A program made the position numbers and the translations under genes. Under the pieces are notes generated by a model. It ran no database searches and was not told where the DNA came from. It saw nothing but the letters and a program-made list of their open reading frames with translations. Of a stretch of 64,000 bases of DNA, positions 26,353-35,501 are shown in pieces; the first letter of the stretch is position 1; every line of letters starts with the position of its first letter. This stretch comes from Roseovarius faecimaris (GTDB taxonomy: Bacteria > Pseudomonadota > Alphaproteobacteria > Rhodobacterales > Rhodobacteraceae). The DNA lies in contig NZ_CP034348.1 of NCBI RefSeq assembly GCF_009762325.1, positions 1,246,501-1,310,500 on the forward strand, read 5' to 3'.

Positions 26353-27513
26353 ATGCCCGTAAAGAACCGATTTGCCGAACTGCACGACGACATCACCGCC
26401 TGGCGGCGCGATATGCATGAGCACCCCGAGCTGCTGTTCGATACGCATCGCACAAGCGCGCTGGTTGAGGAAAAGCTACGCGCCTTTGGCTGTGACGAAG
26501 TGATTACCGGTATTGGCCGCACCGGCGTTGTCGGCGTGATCAAGGGACGCTCGGATCGGTCAGGCAAGGTGGTCGGGCTGCGCGCGGATATGGATGCGCT
26601 GCCGATCGAAGAGGCGACGGGGCTGGCCTATGCCTCGAAAACACCGGGCAAAATGCATGCCTGCGGACATGACGGGCATACCGCGATGCTGCTTGGCGCG
26701 GCGCAATACCTGGCCGAGACGCGCAATTTCGACGGCACGGCAGTGATCATCTTTCAGCCCGCCGAAGAGGGCGGTGGCGGGGGCCGGGAGATGTGCAAAG
26801 ACGGGCTTATGGACCGGTTCGGCATCCAGGAGGTTTATGGCATGCACAACTGGCCTGGCATGCCGGTCGGGCAGTTCGCGATCCGCCCGGGACCTTTCTT
26901 TGCCGCGTCCGACTGGTTTGACATCGAGATCGTCGGCAAGGGCGGGCATGCGGCCAAACCGCAGGAGACGGTGGACCCGATCGTGATGGCCAGCCAGCTC
27001 ATCAGCGCGTTCCAGACCATTGCCAGCCGCAATGCCGACCCGGTCGAGCAGCTGGTGATCTCCGTGACATCGGTGAGCACCTCGTCGAACGCCTATAATG
27101 TCATACCACAGGTTGCCAAGATGCATGGCACGGTGCGCACCCTGAGCGCCCGCATGCGCGATCTGGCCGAGACGCGCATGCAGGCGCTGTGCGACGCGAT
27201 CGGCGCGGGATTTGGCGGGGAGGTGCGGTTCAGCTACACCCGCAGCTATCCGGTGATGGAAAACCACGATGCGCAGACTGCGTTTGCGGCGGATGTGGCG
27301 CGCAGCGTGGCCGGCGCTTGCGACGAGGCGCCGCTGATCATGGGCGGAGAGGATTTCGCCTTCATGCTCGAAGAACGGCCCGGTGCCTATATCCTTGTCG
27401 GCAACGGTGACACGGCGATGGTCCATCACCCGGAATACAATTTCAACGACGAGGCGATCCCGGCGGGTTGTTCCTGGTGGGCGGAAATCATCGAGCAGCG
27501 GATGCCTGTGTGA
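26353..27513 (+). CDS. M20-family amidohydrolase (hippurate hydrolase-like)
   Basis: Metal-dependent amidase of the M20D family (IAA-amino acid/hippurate/N-acyl-amino acid hydrolases), 386 aa, cytoplasmic. The active-site stretches are GLRADMDALP (Asp79/Asp81 region), MHACGHDGH with Cys104 and His106, and FQPAEEGGGG with Glu138/Glu139. The Cys ligand is typical of the amidohydrolase branch rather than aminopeptidases. Its position after the ABC transporter and the FAD oxidase suggests that it cleaves an imported N-acyl or N-aroyl amino acid. The start follows the triple hairpin by 28 bases. Confidence 0.92.
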   Translation: MPVKNRFAELHDDITAWRRDMHEHPELLFDTHRTSALVEEKLRAFGCDEVITGIGRTGVVGVIKGRSDRSGKVVGLRADMDALPIEEATGLAYASKTPGKMHACGHDGHTAMLLGAAQYLAETRNFDGTAVIIFQPAEEGGGGGREMCKDGLMDRFGIQEVYGMHNWPGMPVGQFAIRPGPFFAASDWFDIEIVGKGGHAAKPQETVDPIVMASQLISAFQTIASRNADPVEQLVISVTSVSTSSNAYNVIPQVAKMHGTVRTLSARMRDLAETRMQALCDAIGAGFGGEVRFSYTRSYPVMENHDAQTAFAADVARSVAGACDEAPLIMGGEDFAFMLEERPGAYILVGNGDTAMVHHPEYNFNDEAIPAGCSWWAEIIEQRMPV

Positions 27514-27528
27514 TCAGCCACGGGAAAT

Positions 27529-27553
27529 GAGTATTTTCGCCAGGAAGAAGAGG
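27529..27553 (+). repeat. Short sequence motif GAGTATTTTCGCCAGGAAGAAG
   Basis: The sequence from GAGTATTTT to CGCCAGGAAGAAGAGG fills the gap between the convergent amidohydrolase and glycosyltransferase genes. A 14-base part of it (CGCCAGGAAGAAGA) recurs at 58905-58918 at the very end of nuoE. From memory, similar strings are common at gene ends in Rhodobacterales; I could not verify this. Confidence 0.35.
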
Positions 27554-27556
27554 GGG

Positions 27557-28600
27557 TCAGCTCTCTGACCAGAGCTGGTCGTAGACAGCGGTGATGCCAT
27601 CGGCTTCGGCCTGGATGGAGAAATGCGTCTCGGCCGTGCTGCGGGCATCGCGCGCCATCCGGGTATGGCGCGCCTTGTCGGTGAGCATGTCGGACAGGGC
27701 GATGGCCGCTGCTTCAGGGTCATCTTCGGGCACGATCAGGCCTGCGCGGCCCTGGGACGTGAAGCTGCGATAATACCCCGCATCGGTGGCCACGAAGGGC
27801 ACGCCGCTGGCCATGGCTTCGAGCGGGGCCATGCCATAGCCCTCATAGCGCGGCAGTTGCACCACAGCGCTGAGCGCGCGCAGGAGGGCGGGGAGCCGTT
27901 GCGCGGGGATTTCACCGGGAAAGAGCAGGCGGTCCGAAAGATGAGCTTCGGCGATCTGTGATTTGAGATCGTTGAGAAAATTCTGATCGGAAGGTGCTGC
28001 GCGGCCAATCACCAGCGCGGTCAGATCAGGATGATCCGGCAACAGGTTCAGCATGGCCTTGACGAAGCGATCGGTGCCTTTCTCGGGACGGATGCGTCCG
28101 ATGGTGGCGATGCCCGCCGCACCAGGATAGCCGGTGCCTGCCCACGCGGCGGCGCGGTCCCCTGCCGGAGTGAATGCCGCGCAATCCACCCCGTGCGGGA
28201 CCACGGCGCGCACATGCGGCACGAAGGTCGCGGCGGCCTCCGTGGTGGCGATGACGGCATCCATCCGGCTGATAAGCCAGCGGGGGAAGGCCGAGTGCCG
28301 ACGCTGCGCGGCGGAGGTGAAAACGATGCGGATGGGCAGGCGAAGCACGTCCCGTGCCCAGAGGGCCGCGCGCATTTCGGTATTGCGGCGGACGTGCCAG
28401 ATGGTGAAGGGACGGCCAGGCGGCGGTGTGCGCGACTGGCGGCGTGCTTCGGCCAAAGAGATCGGATCTGGGCAGCCGGGCAAGGGGTGGCCCACAAGTG
28501 CAAGATCGCGCGTTCTGGCTTGCTGGCGCACGACACCGGCGGCTGTCGCAGACACGCCGGTGAAGTTCCGGTTGAAATTGGTGACGATTACCTCGGGCAT
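27557..28600 (-). CDS. Glycosyltransferase family 4
   Basis: Retaining GT-B glycosyltransferase. The C-terminal nucleotide-sugar domain shows ATIGRIRPEKGTDRFVKAM and the catalytic EX7E-type stretch YEGYGMAPLEAMASGVPFVAT. The N-terminal acceptor domain begins MPEVIVTNFNRNFTGVSATA. I use ATG 28600; an in-frame ATG at 28630 would add ten residues overlapping waaA. It directly follows waaA on the same strand (seven-base gap), so a role in lipopolysaccharide core assembly is likely. The sugar transferred cannot be told. Confidence 0.88.
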   Translation of the reverse strand: MPEVIVTNFNRNFTGVSATAAGVVRQQARTRDLALVGHPLPGCPDPISLAEARRQSRTPPPGRPFTIWHVRRNTEMRAALWARDVLRLPIRIVFTSAAQRRHSAFPRWLISRMDAVIATTEAAATFVPHVRAVVPHGVDCAAFTPAGDRAAAWAGTGYPGAAGIATIGRIRPEKGTDRFVKAMLNLLPDHPDLTALVIGRAAPSDQNFLNDLKSQIAEAHLSDRLLFPGEIPAQRLPALLRALSAVVQLPRYEGYGMAPLEAMASGVPFVATDAGYYRSFTSQGRAGLIVPEDDPEAAAIALSDMLTDKARHTRMARDARSTAETHFSIQAEADGITAVYDQLWSES

Positions 28601-28607
28601 GGGGCTG

Positions 28608-29897
28608 TCATAGCCCGAGCGAAAGGGCATTGGAAAGCTCTTGCCCCAGTGTTTTCAGCGCCTCTGCCTGATCTTGTACGAAGGCGCGCGCATTGTTGCG
28701 ACGCTGCTGAAGGGCGCTCGGATGGTTCAGGTCGTCGCGCAATGCGTTTTCGAGTGCTGCAGCATCATGCACCTCACGAGCAGCACCGGCTGCGTCCAAA
28801 TCCTCATAGACCTGCGCAAAATTGGCATAAAGCGGGCCGTGCAAAAGAGCCGATCCGGCGTGGGCGGGCTCGTATGGATTATGTCCGCCGACGGGGGTGA
28901 ACGAGCCACAAATGCAGGTGATTGGGCTGAGGGCATACCAAAGACCGGTCTCGCCCAGCGTATCGGCAAGATAAACCTGGGTGTCGCCATTGATCTGCGC
29001 GCCCAGCGACCGCCGTTGGCCGCGAAGCCGATGGTCGGCGATCATCACCTCGATGTCCGGCGCGCGCTCGGGATGGCGTGGCACGAGGATCAGCAAGAGG
29101 CCCGGAAACTCGGGCAGCAGCGCCTGGTGGGCGCTGAGCATGATCTCGTCCTCGCCCGGATGGGTGGAACTGGCAAGCCAGAGCGGGCGTCCCTGGAGCA
29201 CTTGCTGCATGCGCCTGAGTTCCGCTTTGTCATAGGGCAGGGGGCCGGAGATTGACTTGAGGTTTTGGCCCTGACGGGCATCCGGACGGCCTAGTTCGGC
29301 CATGTAAGCGGCTGTTGCGGCATCCTGGCAATGGATCATCGTGAACAGGCCGAGCAGGTAGCGCGACGTCCGGGCGGCCTTTTTCCACTTCTCGGCAGAA
29401 CGCTTCGACACGCGCGCATTCAAAAGCGCCAGAGGGATCGCCCGGCTCGCGGTTTCGCGCAGCATGTTGGGCCAGAACTCGCTCTCGACAAAAACGGCGG
29501 CATCGGGTTGCCAGTGATCGAGAAACCGTCGCATGTAGAGGGCACTGTCGAGCGGCGCAAACTGGTGCCGGGTGCGCGCGGGCAAACGGCGAGACAGGAT
29601 CTCGGCGGAGGTGGCAGTGCCCGACGTGATCAGGAAATGCAATTCAGGGTGGACGACACCGAGATGCTCGATCAGGCGCAGAACCGAAAGGCTTTCCCCC
29701 ACCGAAGCTGCATGAAACCAGATCAGCCCCCCCTCGGGGCGGGGCAGGGTGGCGATGCCTTTGCGTTCTGAAAATCTTTTGGGATCAACGCCATGTACCT
29801 TGAGCTTTGCCACTGCCCCACGCAGCGCCAGAGGAGCAACCAAGCTGGCCACTCCGCCATAAAGGCGGACCAGAGCAGACGGGCTCGGGCGTGTCAT
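28608..29897 (-). CDS. waaA: 3-deoxy-D-manno-octulosonic acid transferase WaaA/KdtA
   Basis: Inner-membrane Kdo transferase (GT30 family) that adds Kdo to the lipid A precursor. It has an N-terminal hydrophobic anchor and the family stretches GLIWFHAASVGESLSVL, FLITSGTATSAEIL and FVESEFWPNMLRE. The second half holds SSTHPGEDEIMLSAH and GSFTPVGGHNPYEPAHAG. The length of 429 is standard. The start shares one base with the moaA stop (TGATG), an operon arrangement. The envelope glycosyltransferase follows. Confidence 0.95.
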   Translation of the reverse strand: MTRPSPSALVRLYGGVASLVAPLALRGAVAKLKVHGVDPKRFSERKGIATLPRPEGGLIWFHAASVGESLSVLRLIEHLGVVHPELHFLITSGTATSAEILSRRLPARTRHQFAPLDSALYMRRFLDHWQPDAAVFVESEFWPNMLRETASRAIPLALLNARVSKRSAEKWKKAARTSRYLLGLFTMIHCQDAATAAYMAELGRPDARQGQNLKSISGPLPYDKAELRRMQQVLQGRPLWLASSTHPGEDEIMLSAHQALLPEFPGLLLILVPRHPERAPDIEVMIADHRLRGQRRSLGAQINGDTQVYLADTLGETGLWYALSPITCICGSFTPVGGHNPYEPAHAGSALLHGPLYANFAQVYEDLDAAGAAREVHDAAALENALRDDLNHPSALQQRRNNARAFVQDQAEALKTLGQELSNALSLGL

Positions 29898-30904
29898 CAG
29901 CCGCCGGTATGGCTCATGTGGCGCGAAACACGGCCATCGACGGTCTGACGCGAATAGTCGAAATCATGGCCCTTGGGTTTGCGGGTAATCGCCTCCCGGA
30001 TGGCGGCATGAAGCGGCGCATCGTCATTTGGATGATTGCGCAGGGCCGGGCGCAGATCGGCCATATCCTCCTGACCGAGGCACATGTAAAGCTCGCCCGT
30101 ACAGGTCAGCCGCACACGGTTGCAACTTTCGCAGAAATTATGCGTCAGCGGCGTGATGAACCCGATCTTCTGCCCGGTCTCTTCCAGCCGCACATAGCGG
30201 GCAGGGCCGCCGGTGCGTTCGGCCAGTTCGGTCAGCGTATACTGTTCGGCCAGACGTGCGCGCAGGTCGCTCAGCTTCCAATACTGATCCAGCCGGTCTT
30301 CGTTGCCGATGTCGCCCATCGGCATGACCTCGATGAAGGTCAGATCCATATCGCGGCTTTCGCACCATTCGACGATCTCAAAAAGCTCGTCCTCGTTGAA
30401 ACCCTTGAGCGCCACGACGTTGATCTTGACCCGAAGACCCGCCTCCTGCGCCGCGTCGATGCCTTTGAGCACCTGCGGAAGGCGGCCCCAGCGGGTGATA
30501 TCGGCGAATTTTTTCTCATCCAGCGTATCGAGAGAGATGTTCACCCGCCGCACGCCTGCTGCATAAAGCTCGGCGGCAAACCGCTCCATCTGGCTGCCGT
30601 TCGTTGTCAGCGTCAGCTCTTTGAGCGCGCCGCTGTCCAGATGCCGGGTCATCGCGTTGAAAAACGTCATGATCCCGCGCCGCACGAGAGGCTCCCCGCC
30701 GGTGATACGGAGCTTTTCCACACCCATATCGACAAAGGCGGTGCACATGCGGTCCAGTTCTTCCAGCGTCAGAAGCTCTTTCTTGGGCAGAAAGGTCATG
30801 TTCTCGGACATGCAATAGACGCAGCGAAAATCGCAACGGTCCGTTACCGAAACGCGCAGATACGAGATGGCGCGCTGAAAGGGGTCGATAAGAGGTGCTG
30901 TCAT
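29897..30904 (-). CDS. moaA: GTP 3',8-cyclase MoaA
   Basis: Radical SAM enzyme that performs the first step of molybdenum cofactor synthesis, GTP to 3',8-cyclo-7,8-dihydro-GTP. The N-terminal cluster Cys24, Cys28 and Cys31 ([11 protein letters not shown]) binds SAM. The C-terminal cluster is [19 protein letters not shown]. The protein ends in the family-typical Gly-Gly (HTGG), which is needed for activity in known MoaA. The length of 335 is normal. First gene of a moaA-waaA-glycosyltransferase run, divergent from a lipoprotein gene. Confidence 0.96.
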   Translation of the reverse strand: MTAPLIDPFQRAISYLRVSVTDRCDFRCVYCMSENMTFLPKKELLTLEELDRMCTAFVDMGVEKLRITGGEPLVRRGIMTFFNAMTRHLDSGALKELTLTTNGSQMERFAAELYAAGVRRVNISLDTLDEKKFADITRWGRLPQVLKGIDAAQEAGLRVKINVVALKGFNEDELFEIVEWCESRDMDLTFIEVMPMGDIGNEDRLDQYWKLSDLRARLAEQYTLTELAERTGGPARYVRLEETGQKIGFITPLTHNFCESCNRVRLTCTGELYMCLGQEDMADLRPALRNHPNDDAPLHAAIREAITRKPKGHDFDYSRQTVDGRVSRHMSHTGG

Positions 30905-30992
30905 GGGGTGAAAGAGTAGTGTTTTACTCAGGTTTCAGCAAGAGCGATCTTGCCAATTGCGGCGGGTCGATGGGAGCCGTAAGTTCATCTCC

Positions 30993-31505
30993 ATGAAACA
31001 GGGTTTTATGAGTATTGTTGTCGTTGCTGCGCTGACGGGATGTGCGCTGACCGGACCGTTGGAGCAAAGCCCGGCGCCGGACGTCCAGATCACGGGTGAA
31101 GGGCAGATCCGCCCGCTGGCGCGGCCCGAAACGCTGAACACGAGCATGAGCGCGCCGCCGGTGGCTGCGCGCACCGTGGAAGAGTTTGACACCACGACAG
31201 CTCAACAACGCAGCGAGGCGGTGGCAGAGGCGGCAACGGAAGGTGGGGAGGTTGATCTGGGGCGCACCATTGCGTCGCTTGGCTCCCCCACGGAGCCCGG
31301 TTTCTGGCTCAAGACGCCGCTTGTCAGCGCGCCGTCCAAAGGCCGTGTCGTCTATCCGGTCAGCGGAAAATCGGTGGCGGTGGACCTGATCCCGATTGAC
31401 GGGCCAAAGACGGCTGGAAGCCGGATGTCACTGCCAGCGATGCGGCTCATCGAGGCCCCGTTAACAGAGTTGCCCGAAGTGCAGGTCTTTCGGGTAAGCG
31501 GCTAA
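30993..31505 (+). CDS. Predicted lipoprotein of unknown function
   Basis: 170 residues with a short lipoprotein signal (MKQGFMSIVVVAALTGC; lipobox ALTGC). The mature part is Pro/Thr/Ser-rich and contains no family I recognise. A region near 90-150 (TEPGFWLKTPLVSAP, GRVVYPVSGKSVAVDLIPIDG) looks like a small folded domain. I prefer ATG 30993 for its Lys2, but ATG 31008 is possible. The gene is divergent from moaA. Its stop overlaps the stop of the convergent AlkD-type gene by four bases. Confidence 0.75.
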   Translation: MKQGFMSIVVVAALTGCALTGPLEQSPAPDVQITGEGQIRPLARPETLNTSMSAPPVAARTVEEFDTTTAQQRSEAVAEAATEGGEVDLGRTIASLGSPTEPGFWLKTPLVSAPSKGRVVYPVSGKSVAVDLIPIDGPKTAGSRMSLPAMRLIEAPLTELPEVQVFRVSG

Positions 31506-32182
31506 TCTTTCAGGTATTTTTCTGCTTCCTTGCGTGCAAACGACTTCATGTGCCTGCCATTTTCTGCCATGAAGGCGCGCACCCGGTCCGGGTCATGCTT
31601 GCTGAGGTCGCGCAGCCACCAGGCGACGGATTTCTGGATGAACCATTCGGGGTCGCGGACATAAGACGCGGCCCAGCCAAGCACCTGCTCGCGAATGTCG
31701 CGTTCCTGCGGTTTGGGGTGGTTCTGCTTGGTGTAGGGCAAGGTGATGACCATGGCCGCCCGGCGGGTCCAGTGAGAGCTTTCCTTGGTCCACGCCTCCA
31801 CCTCGGCGATCCGCTCCGGTACAGCCACAAGCCGTTTTTGTCCTGCCATCATCGCGTGATCGGCAATCGCCCAGCTGTCGAAATCGGGCACCCAGCTTTT
31901 GATCAGGGACCAGGCGGCGTCGTCCGGGCGGATTCGCGCTTGCGTCAGCAGCTTTGCCGCAGCAAGGCGGGCCTCGAAGATGTTGGTCTGCCAAAGCTGA
32001 TCGGCCAGCGCCACACGGTCCTCGACGCCCAGTGCTTGCCGCCAGCTTTTCGTCAGGTCGTTGATCGCCGGGTTCGGCACACCGAGATAGGGGCGCGGGA
32101 CCTTGTGATAGTCGGCCATCCCTTCGGCGCGGCCCGGTTCAGCCGCGGCGCGCAGCGCGTCGAGCGCCTCGTCCCGCGTCAT
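31502..32182 (-). CDS. DNA alkylation repair protein, AlkD-like
   Basis: 226-residue all-helical HEAT-like protein of the AlkD DNA glycosylase family, which removes alkylated bases without base flipping. The family core VPDFDSWAIADHAM holds the Trp and Asp that correspond to the DNA-contacting pair, and WVDQ/WFIQKSVAWWLRDLSKHDP lies in the second half. The start ATG 32182 overlaps the glmS stop as ATGA, so its translation is coupled to glmS. The frame is open further upstream within glmS, but homology begins at this ATG. Coupling to glucosamine synthesis is probably incidental. Confidence 0.85.
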   Translation of the reverse strand: MTRDEALDALRAAAEPGRAEGMADYHKVPRPYLGVPNPAINDLTKSWRQALGVEDRVALADQLWQTNIFEARLAAAKLLTQARIRPDDAAWSLIKSWVPDFDSWAIADHAMMAGQKRLVAVPERIAEVEAWTKESSHWTRRAAMVITLPYTKQNHPKPQERDIREQVLGWAASYVRDPEWFIQKSVAWWLRDLSKHDPDRVRAFMAENGRHMKSFARKEAEKYLKD

Positions 32183-34002
32183 TCGACCGTGACCGATTTG
32201 GCGAGGTTGCGCGGCTGATCCACATCGGTCCCCTTGGCGACAGCGGTGTGATAGGCCAGCATCTGTGCGGGCAGGGCATAGAGGATCGGGGTCAGTACGG
32301 CGTCGATCTCGGGCATGATCAGACATTGCCAGACCCCGTCATCCGCCGCGCGCGCGCCCTCAGGATCGGTGATCAGGATCACCTTGCCGCCGCGAGCCAT
32401 GACCTCCTGCATATTGCTGACCGTCTTGTCAAAGAGCGCATCGCGCGGGGCCATGACGATGACCGGCATTTTCTTGTCAATCAGCGCGATGGGGCCGTGC
32501 TTCAACTCCCCAGAAGCATAAGCTTCGGCGTGTATGTAGCTGATTTCTTTTAGTTTCAGCGCACCCTCAAGCGCGAGCGGATACATCAGGCCACGCCCCA
32601 GGAACAACGCGTTATCGGCTTCCGAAAGACGTTGCGCGGAGCGGCGGAATGTCTCGTTCATCTCCAGCGCCGTATTCAAAGCTGTCGGCAAGGCGCGCAG
32701 TTGAGACAGTTTGTCGGCCAGGGCATCGTTATCTATGCGGCCCCTCTGATGCGCGGCCTTCAGCGCCAGCAGCAACAGCACGGTGAGCTGGCAGGTGAAT
32801 GCCTTGGTCGAAGCCACACCGATCTCGGTACCTGCAAGAATGGGCAGGGCGAGGTCGCTTTCACGGGCAATCGAGCTTTCGGGGACATTCACTACCGACA
32901 GGATCCGCGCGGCCTTGCCTTCGCAATAGCGCAGGGCGGCCAGCGTATCGGCAGTCTCGCCCGACTGGCTGACAAAGAGGGCGGCGGTGCGCTCTGGCAC
33001 GGGCGGCTCGCGATAGCGGAACTCCGAGGCGATATCGACTTCGACAGGCAATCCGGCAAGCTGCTCGAACCAGTATTTCGCAGTCAGGCAGGCATAGTAA
33101 GCCGTGCCACAAGCCACCATAACTATGCGATCCAAGCTTTTGAAATCAATGCCATCTTCGGGAAGGCGGATATCTCGGCCCGCATCTGTCAGGTAATGCC
33201 CGAGCGCATCGGCGATCACCGAAGGTTGCTCGGCGATTTCCTTGGCCATGAAATGCTTGTGCCCGCCCTTGTCGACATGGCCGCTGTCGATCTGGATCTG
33301 GCGCATCTCGCGGTTGGCGAGGCGCCCGTCTGCATCGGTGATCTCCAGACTTGTGCGGGTGATCACCGCACAGTCGCCTTCCTCAAGATAGGTGATCTTG
33401 TCGGTGAGAGGGGCCAGGGCGATGGCGTCAGAGCCGACAAACATCTCGCCGTCGCCATGGCCCACCGCCAGAGGGCTGCCCTTGCGTGCGGCGATGAGCA
33501 GGTCCTCCTGCCCGTCGAACAGAAAGCAGAGCGCATAGGCGCCCTCAAGCCGCTCCAGGGTGCGCAGGACCGCCTCACGTGGACTGCTGCCCTGGCTGAG
33601 GAAATGCTGTGCCAGAAGGGCGATGGTTTCGGTGTCCGTATCGGTCGAATGGCCCATCCCGGCGGCGGTCAGTTCGGCGCGCAGCTCGCGGAAATTCTCG
33701 ATGATCCCGTTATGGACCACGGCGACCGCGCCGGCCTGATGCGGGTGGGCATTTTCGACGCTTGGCGCACCGTGGGTGGCCCAGCGGGTATGGCCGATCC
33801 CGGCCTTGCCCGCGAGCGGCTCGTGCACAAGAAGGTCGGAGAGGTTCACGAGCTTTCCAACCGCCCTGCGGCGGTCGAGCCTCCCCTGATTTACGGTGGC
33901 GATCCCGGCGCTGTCATAGCCGCGATACTCAAGCCGCTTCAGCGCTTCGACGAGAATTGGCGCGGCTTCGTGATGGCCCAGTACCCCTACAATACCGCAC
34001 AT
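32179..34002 (-). CDS. glmS: Glutamine--fructose-6-phosphate aminotransferase GlmS
   Basis: Makes glucosamine-6-phosphate for peptidoglycan and lipopolysaccharide. The N-terminal glutaminase begins MCGIVGVLG, with the nucleophile Cys2 exposed after Met removal. Two SIS isomerase domains follow (FVSQSGETADTLAALRYC; ELKHGPIALIDKKMPVIVM), and the protein ends DQPRNLAKSVTVE. The 607-aa length is exact for the family. The start overlaps the glmU stop by one base. I saw no glmS ribozyme, as expected outside Firmicutes. Confidence 0.97.
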   Translation of the reverse strand: MCGIVGVLGHHEAAPILVEALKRLEYRGYDSAGIATVNQGRLDRRRAVGKLVNLSDLLVHEPLAGKAGIGHTRWATHGAPSVENAHPHQAGAVAVVHNGIIENFRELRAELTAAGMGHSTDTDTETIALLAQHFLSQGSSPREAVLRTLERLEGAYALCFLFDGQEDLLIAARKGSPLAVGHGDGEMFVGSDAIALAPLTDKITYLEEGDCAVITRTSLEITDADGRLANREMRQIQIDSGHVDKGGHKHFMAKEIAEQPSVIADALGHYLTDAGRDIRLPEDGIDFKSLDRIVMVACGTAYYACLTAKYWFEQLAGLPVEVDIASEFRYREPPVPERTAALFVSQSGETADTLAALRYCEGKAARILSVVNVPESSIARESDLALPILAGTEIGVASTKAFTCQLTVLLLLALKAAHQRGRIDNDALADKLSQLRALPTALNTALEMNETFRRSAQRLSEADNALFLGRGLMYPLALEGALKLKEISYIHAEAYASGELKHGPIALIDKKMPVIVMAPRDALFDKTVSNMQEVMARGGKVILITDPEGARAADDGVWQCLIMPEIDAVLTPILYALPAQMLAYHTAVAKGTDVDQPRNLAKSVTVE

Positions 34003-35357
34003 TATCCTGCCCCTTTATCGCGTTTATTCTTTTGTGATTTTAACATTTCGAACAATTTACGGGCAAGCCCCGGTTTGTTGACCTGACTGCCGCGAGCGAT
34101 GGCAAGCGCCCCGTCGGGCACGTCTTTGGTGATCACCGAACCCGAAGCGGTCATGGCCTCGTCCCCGACCGACACGGGCGCCACGAGCATCGTGTTCGAC
34201 CCGATGAAGGCCCGCGCGCCGATGCTGGTTTTGTGCTTCATCACCCCGTCATAATTGCAGGTGATGGTGCCCGCGCCGATATTGCTCGCCTCTCCGACCT
34301 CGGCATCGCCGATATAGCTCAGATGGTTGACCTTGGCCCCCTCATGCAGCACCGCATTCTTGACCTCGACGAAGTTGCCGATACGCGCCTCTTCGGCAAG
34401 CTCGGCACCGGGGCGCAGACGGGCGTAGGGGCCGACGATGCAGCCGCGCGACACATGGCAGCCCTCAAGATGGCTGAAGGCACGAATATGCGCGCCCGTC
34501 TCGACAGTCACGCCGGGGCCGAAGACGACGTTCTGCTCCACAATGGTATCGCGCCCGATCACCGTGTCATAGGCGAAGAACACGGTCTCGGGGGCGGGCA
34601 TGGTTGTGCCGTTCTCCAGAGCCTCGGCACGGGCGCGGGACTGAAACGCCGCTTCGGCGCGGGCAAGGTCACTGCGGGAATTTATGCCCAGGGTTTCGGC
34701 CTCGTCGCAGGCAATCGCGGTGGCGGACAGCCCCTTGTCACGGGCAATCGAGACAATATCGGTCAGGTAGTATTCCCCACTGGCATTGTCATTCGTCACA
34801 GCATCGATCAGCTCGAAGAGCGTGCTGGAATCAGCGCATATAACACCTGAATTACAAAAGCTTATGGCGCGAACTTCATCTGAGGCATCTTTGAACTCGA
34901 TGATCTCCGAAAGGGTTTCGCCCTCCATCACCAGCCGCCCGTAGCGTCCCGGATCGGCGGCTTCGAACCCGAGCACGACGATATCATGGTGCTTGCGGGC
35001 CTCGGCCATGGCCGTCAGCGTTTCGGGCCGGATAAACGGGGTGTCGCCATAGAGTACGATCGCGTCCCCGTCGAACCCGTCCAGCAGGGGGGCGGCCTGC
35101 GCCACCGCATGGGCCGTGCCGAGCTGCTCGGTCTGCCGGGCAATCTCGATCCGGTCGTCATGTCCCGTGGCGGCCTCTTCGACTGCGTCGGCGCCATGAC
35201 CGGCCACAACGACCACGCGCTGGGGCTCCAGAACCGCCCCAGCCTCTATCGCGTGGAGCAGCATGGGCGCACCGGCAATCTCGTGCAGCACTTTCGGCAG
35301 GTCGGATTTCATCCGTGTGCCTTTGCCCGCGGCCAGGATGATCAGGGCTGTGCTCAT
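34002..35357 (-). CDS. glmU: Bifunctional UDP-GlcNAc pyrophosphorylase/GlcN-1-P acetyltransferase GlmU
   Basis: Two-domain enzyme giving UDP-N-acetylglucosamine. The N-terminal uridylyltransferase motif AAGKGTRMKSDLPK starts at residue 9. The C-terminal half is a left-handed beta-helix of hexapeptide repeats with the acetyltransferase stretch NFVEVKNAVLHEGAKVNHLSYIGDAEVG. The length of 451 is normal. It lies directly upstream of glmS, so successive aminosugar steps are co-expressed. It is divergent from gph. Confidence 0.97.
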   Translation of the reverse strand: MSTALIILAAGKGTRMKSDLPKVLHEIAGAPMLLHAIEAGAVLEPQRVVVVAGHGADAVEEAATGHDDRIEIARQTEQLGTAHAVAQAAPLLDGFDGDAIVLYGDTPFIRPETLTAMAEARKHHDIVVLGFEAADPGRYGRLVMEGETLSEIIEFKDASDEVRAISFCNSGVICADSSTLFELIDAVTNDNASGEYYLTDIVSIARDKGLSATAIACDEAETLGINSRSDLARAEAAFQSRARAEALENGTTMPAPETVFFAYDTVIGRDTIVEQNVVFGPGVTVETGAHIRAFSHLEGCHVSRGCIVGPYARLRPGAELAEEARIGNFVEVKNAVLHEGAKVNHLSYIGDAEVGEASNIGAGTITCNYDGVMKHKTSIGARAFIGSNTMLVAPVSVGDEAMTASGSVITKDVPDGALAIARGSQVNKPGLARKLFEMLKSQKNKRDKGAG

Positions 35358-35501
35358 GCAATATCTCTTTGTATTCGACGCCCGCTCGTTTTATCTGCCT
35401 TTGGCAGCGGCGCAAGAGTGATGCGGGTCAAAACGTGTTTCGCCATGTGACAGGGATGCGCGGATTTGCGCCGTGAAGAAGCGGGGGAGCAGGATAAGCC
35501 G

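Noticed and set aside
30914..30929. GAGTA-N6-TACTC inverted repeat next to the moaA start
   Set aside because: Arms of only five bases in AT-rich leader sequence; likely by chance. No molybdenum riboswitch-like structure was seen.
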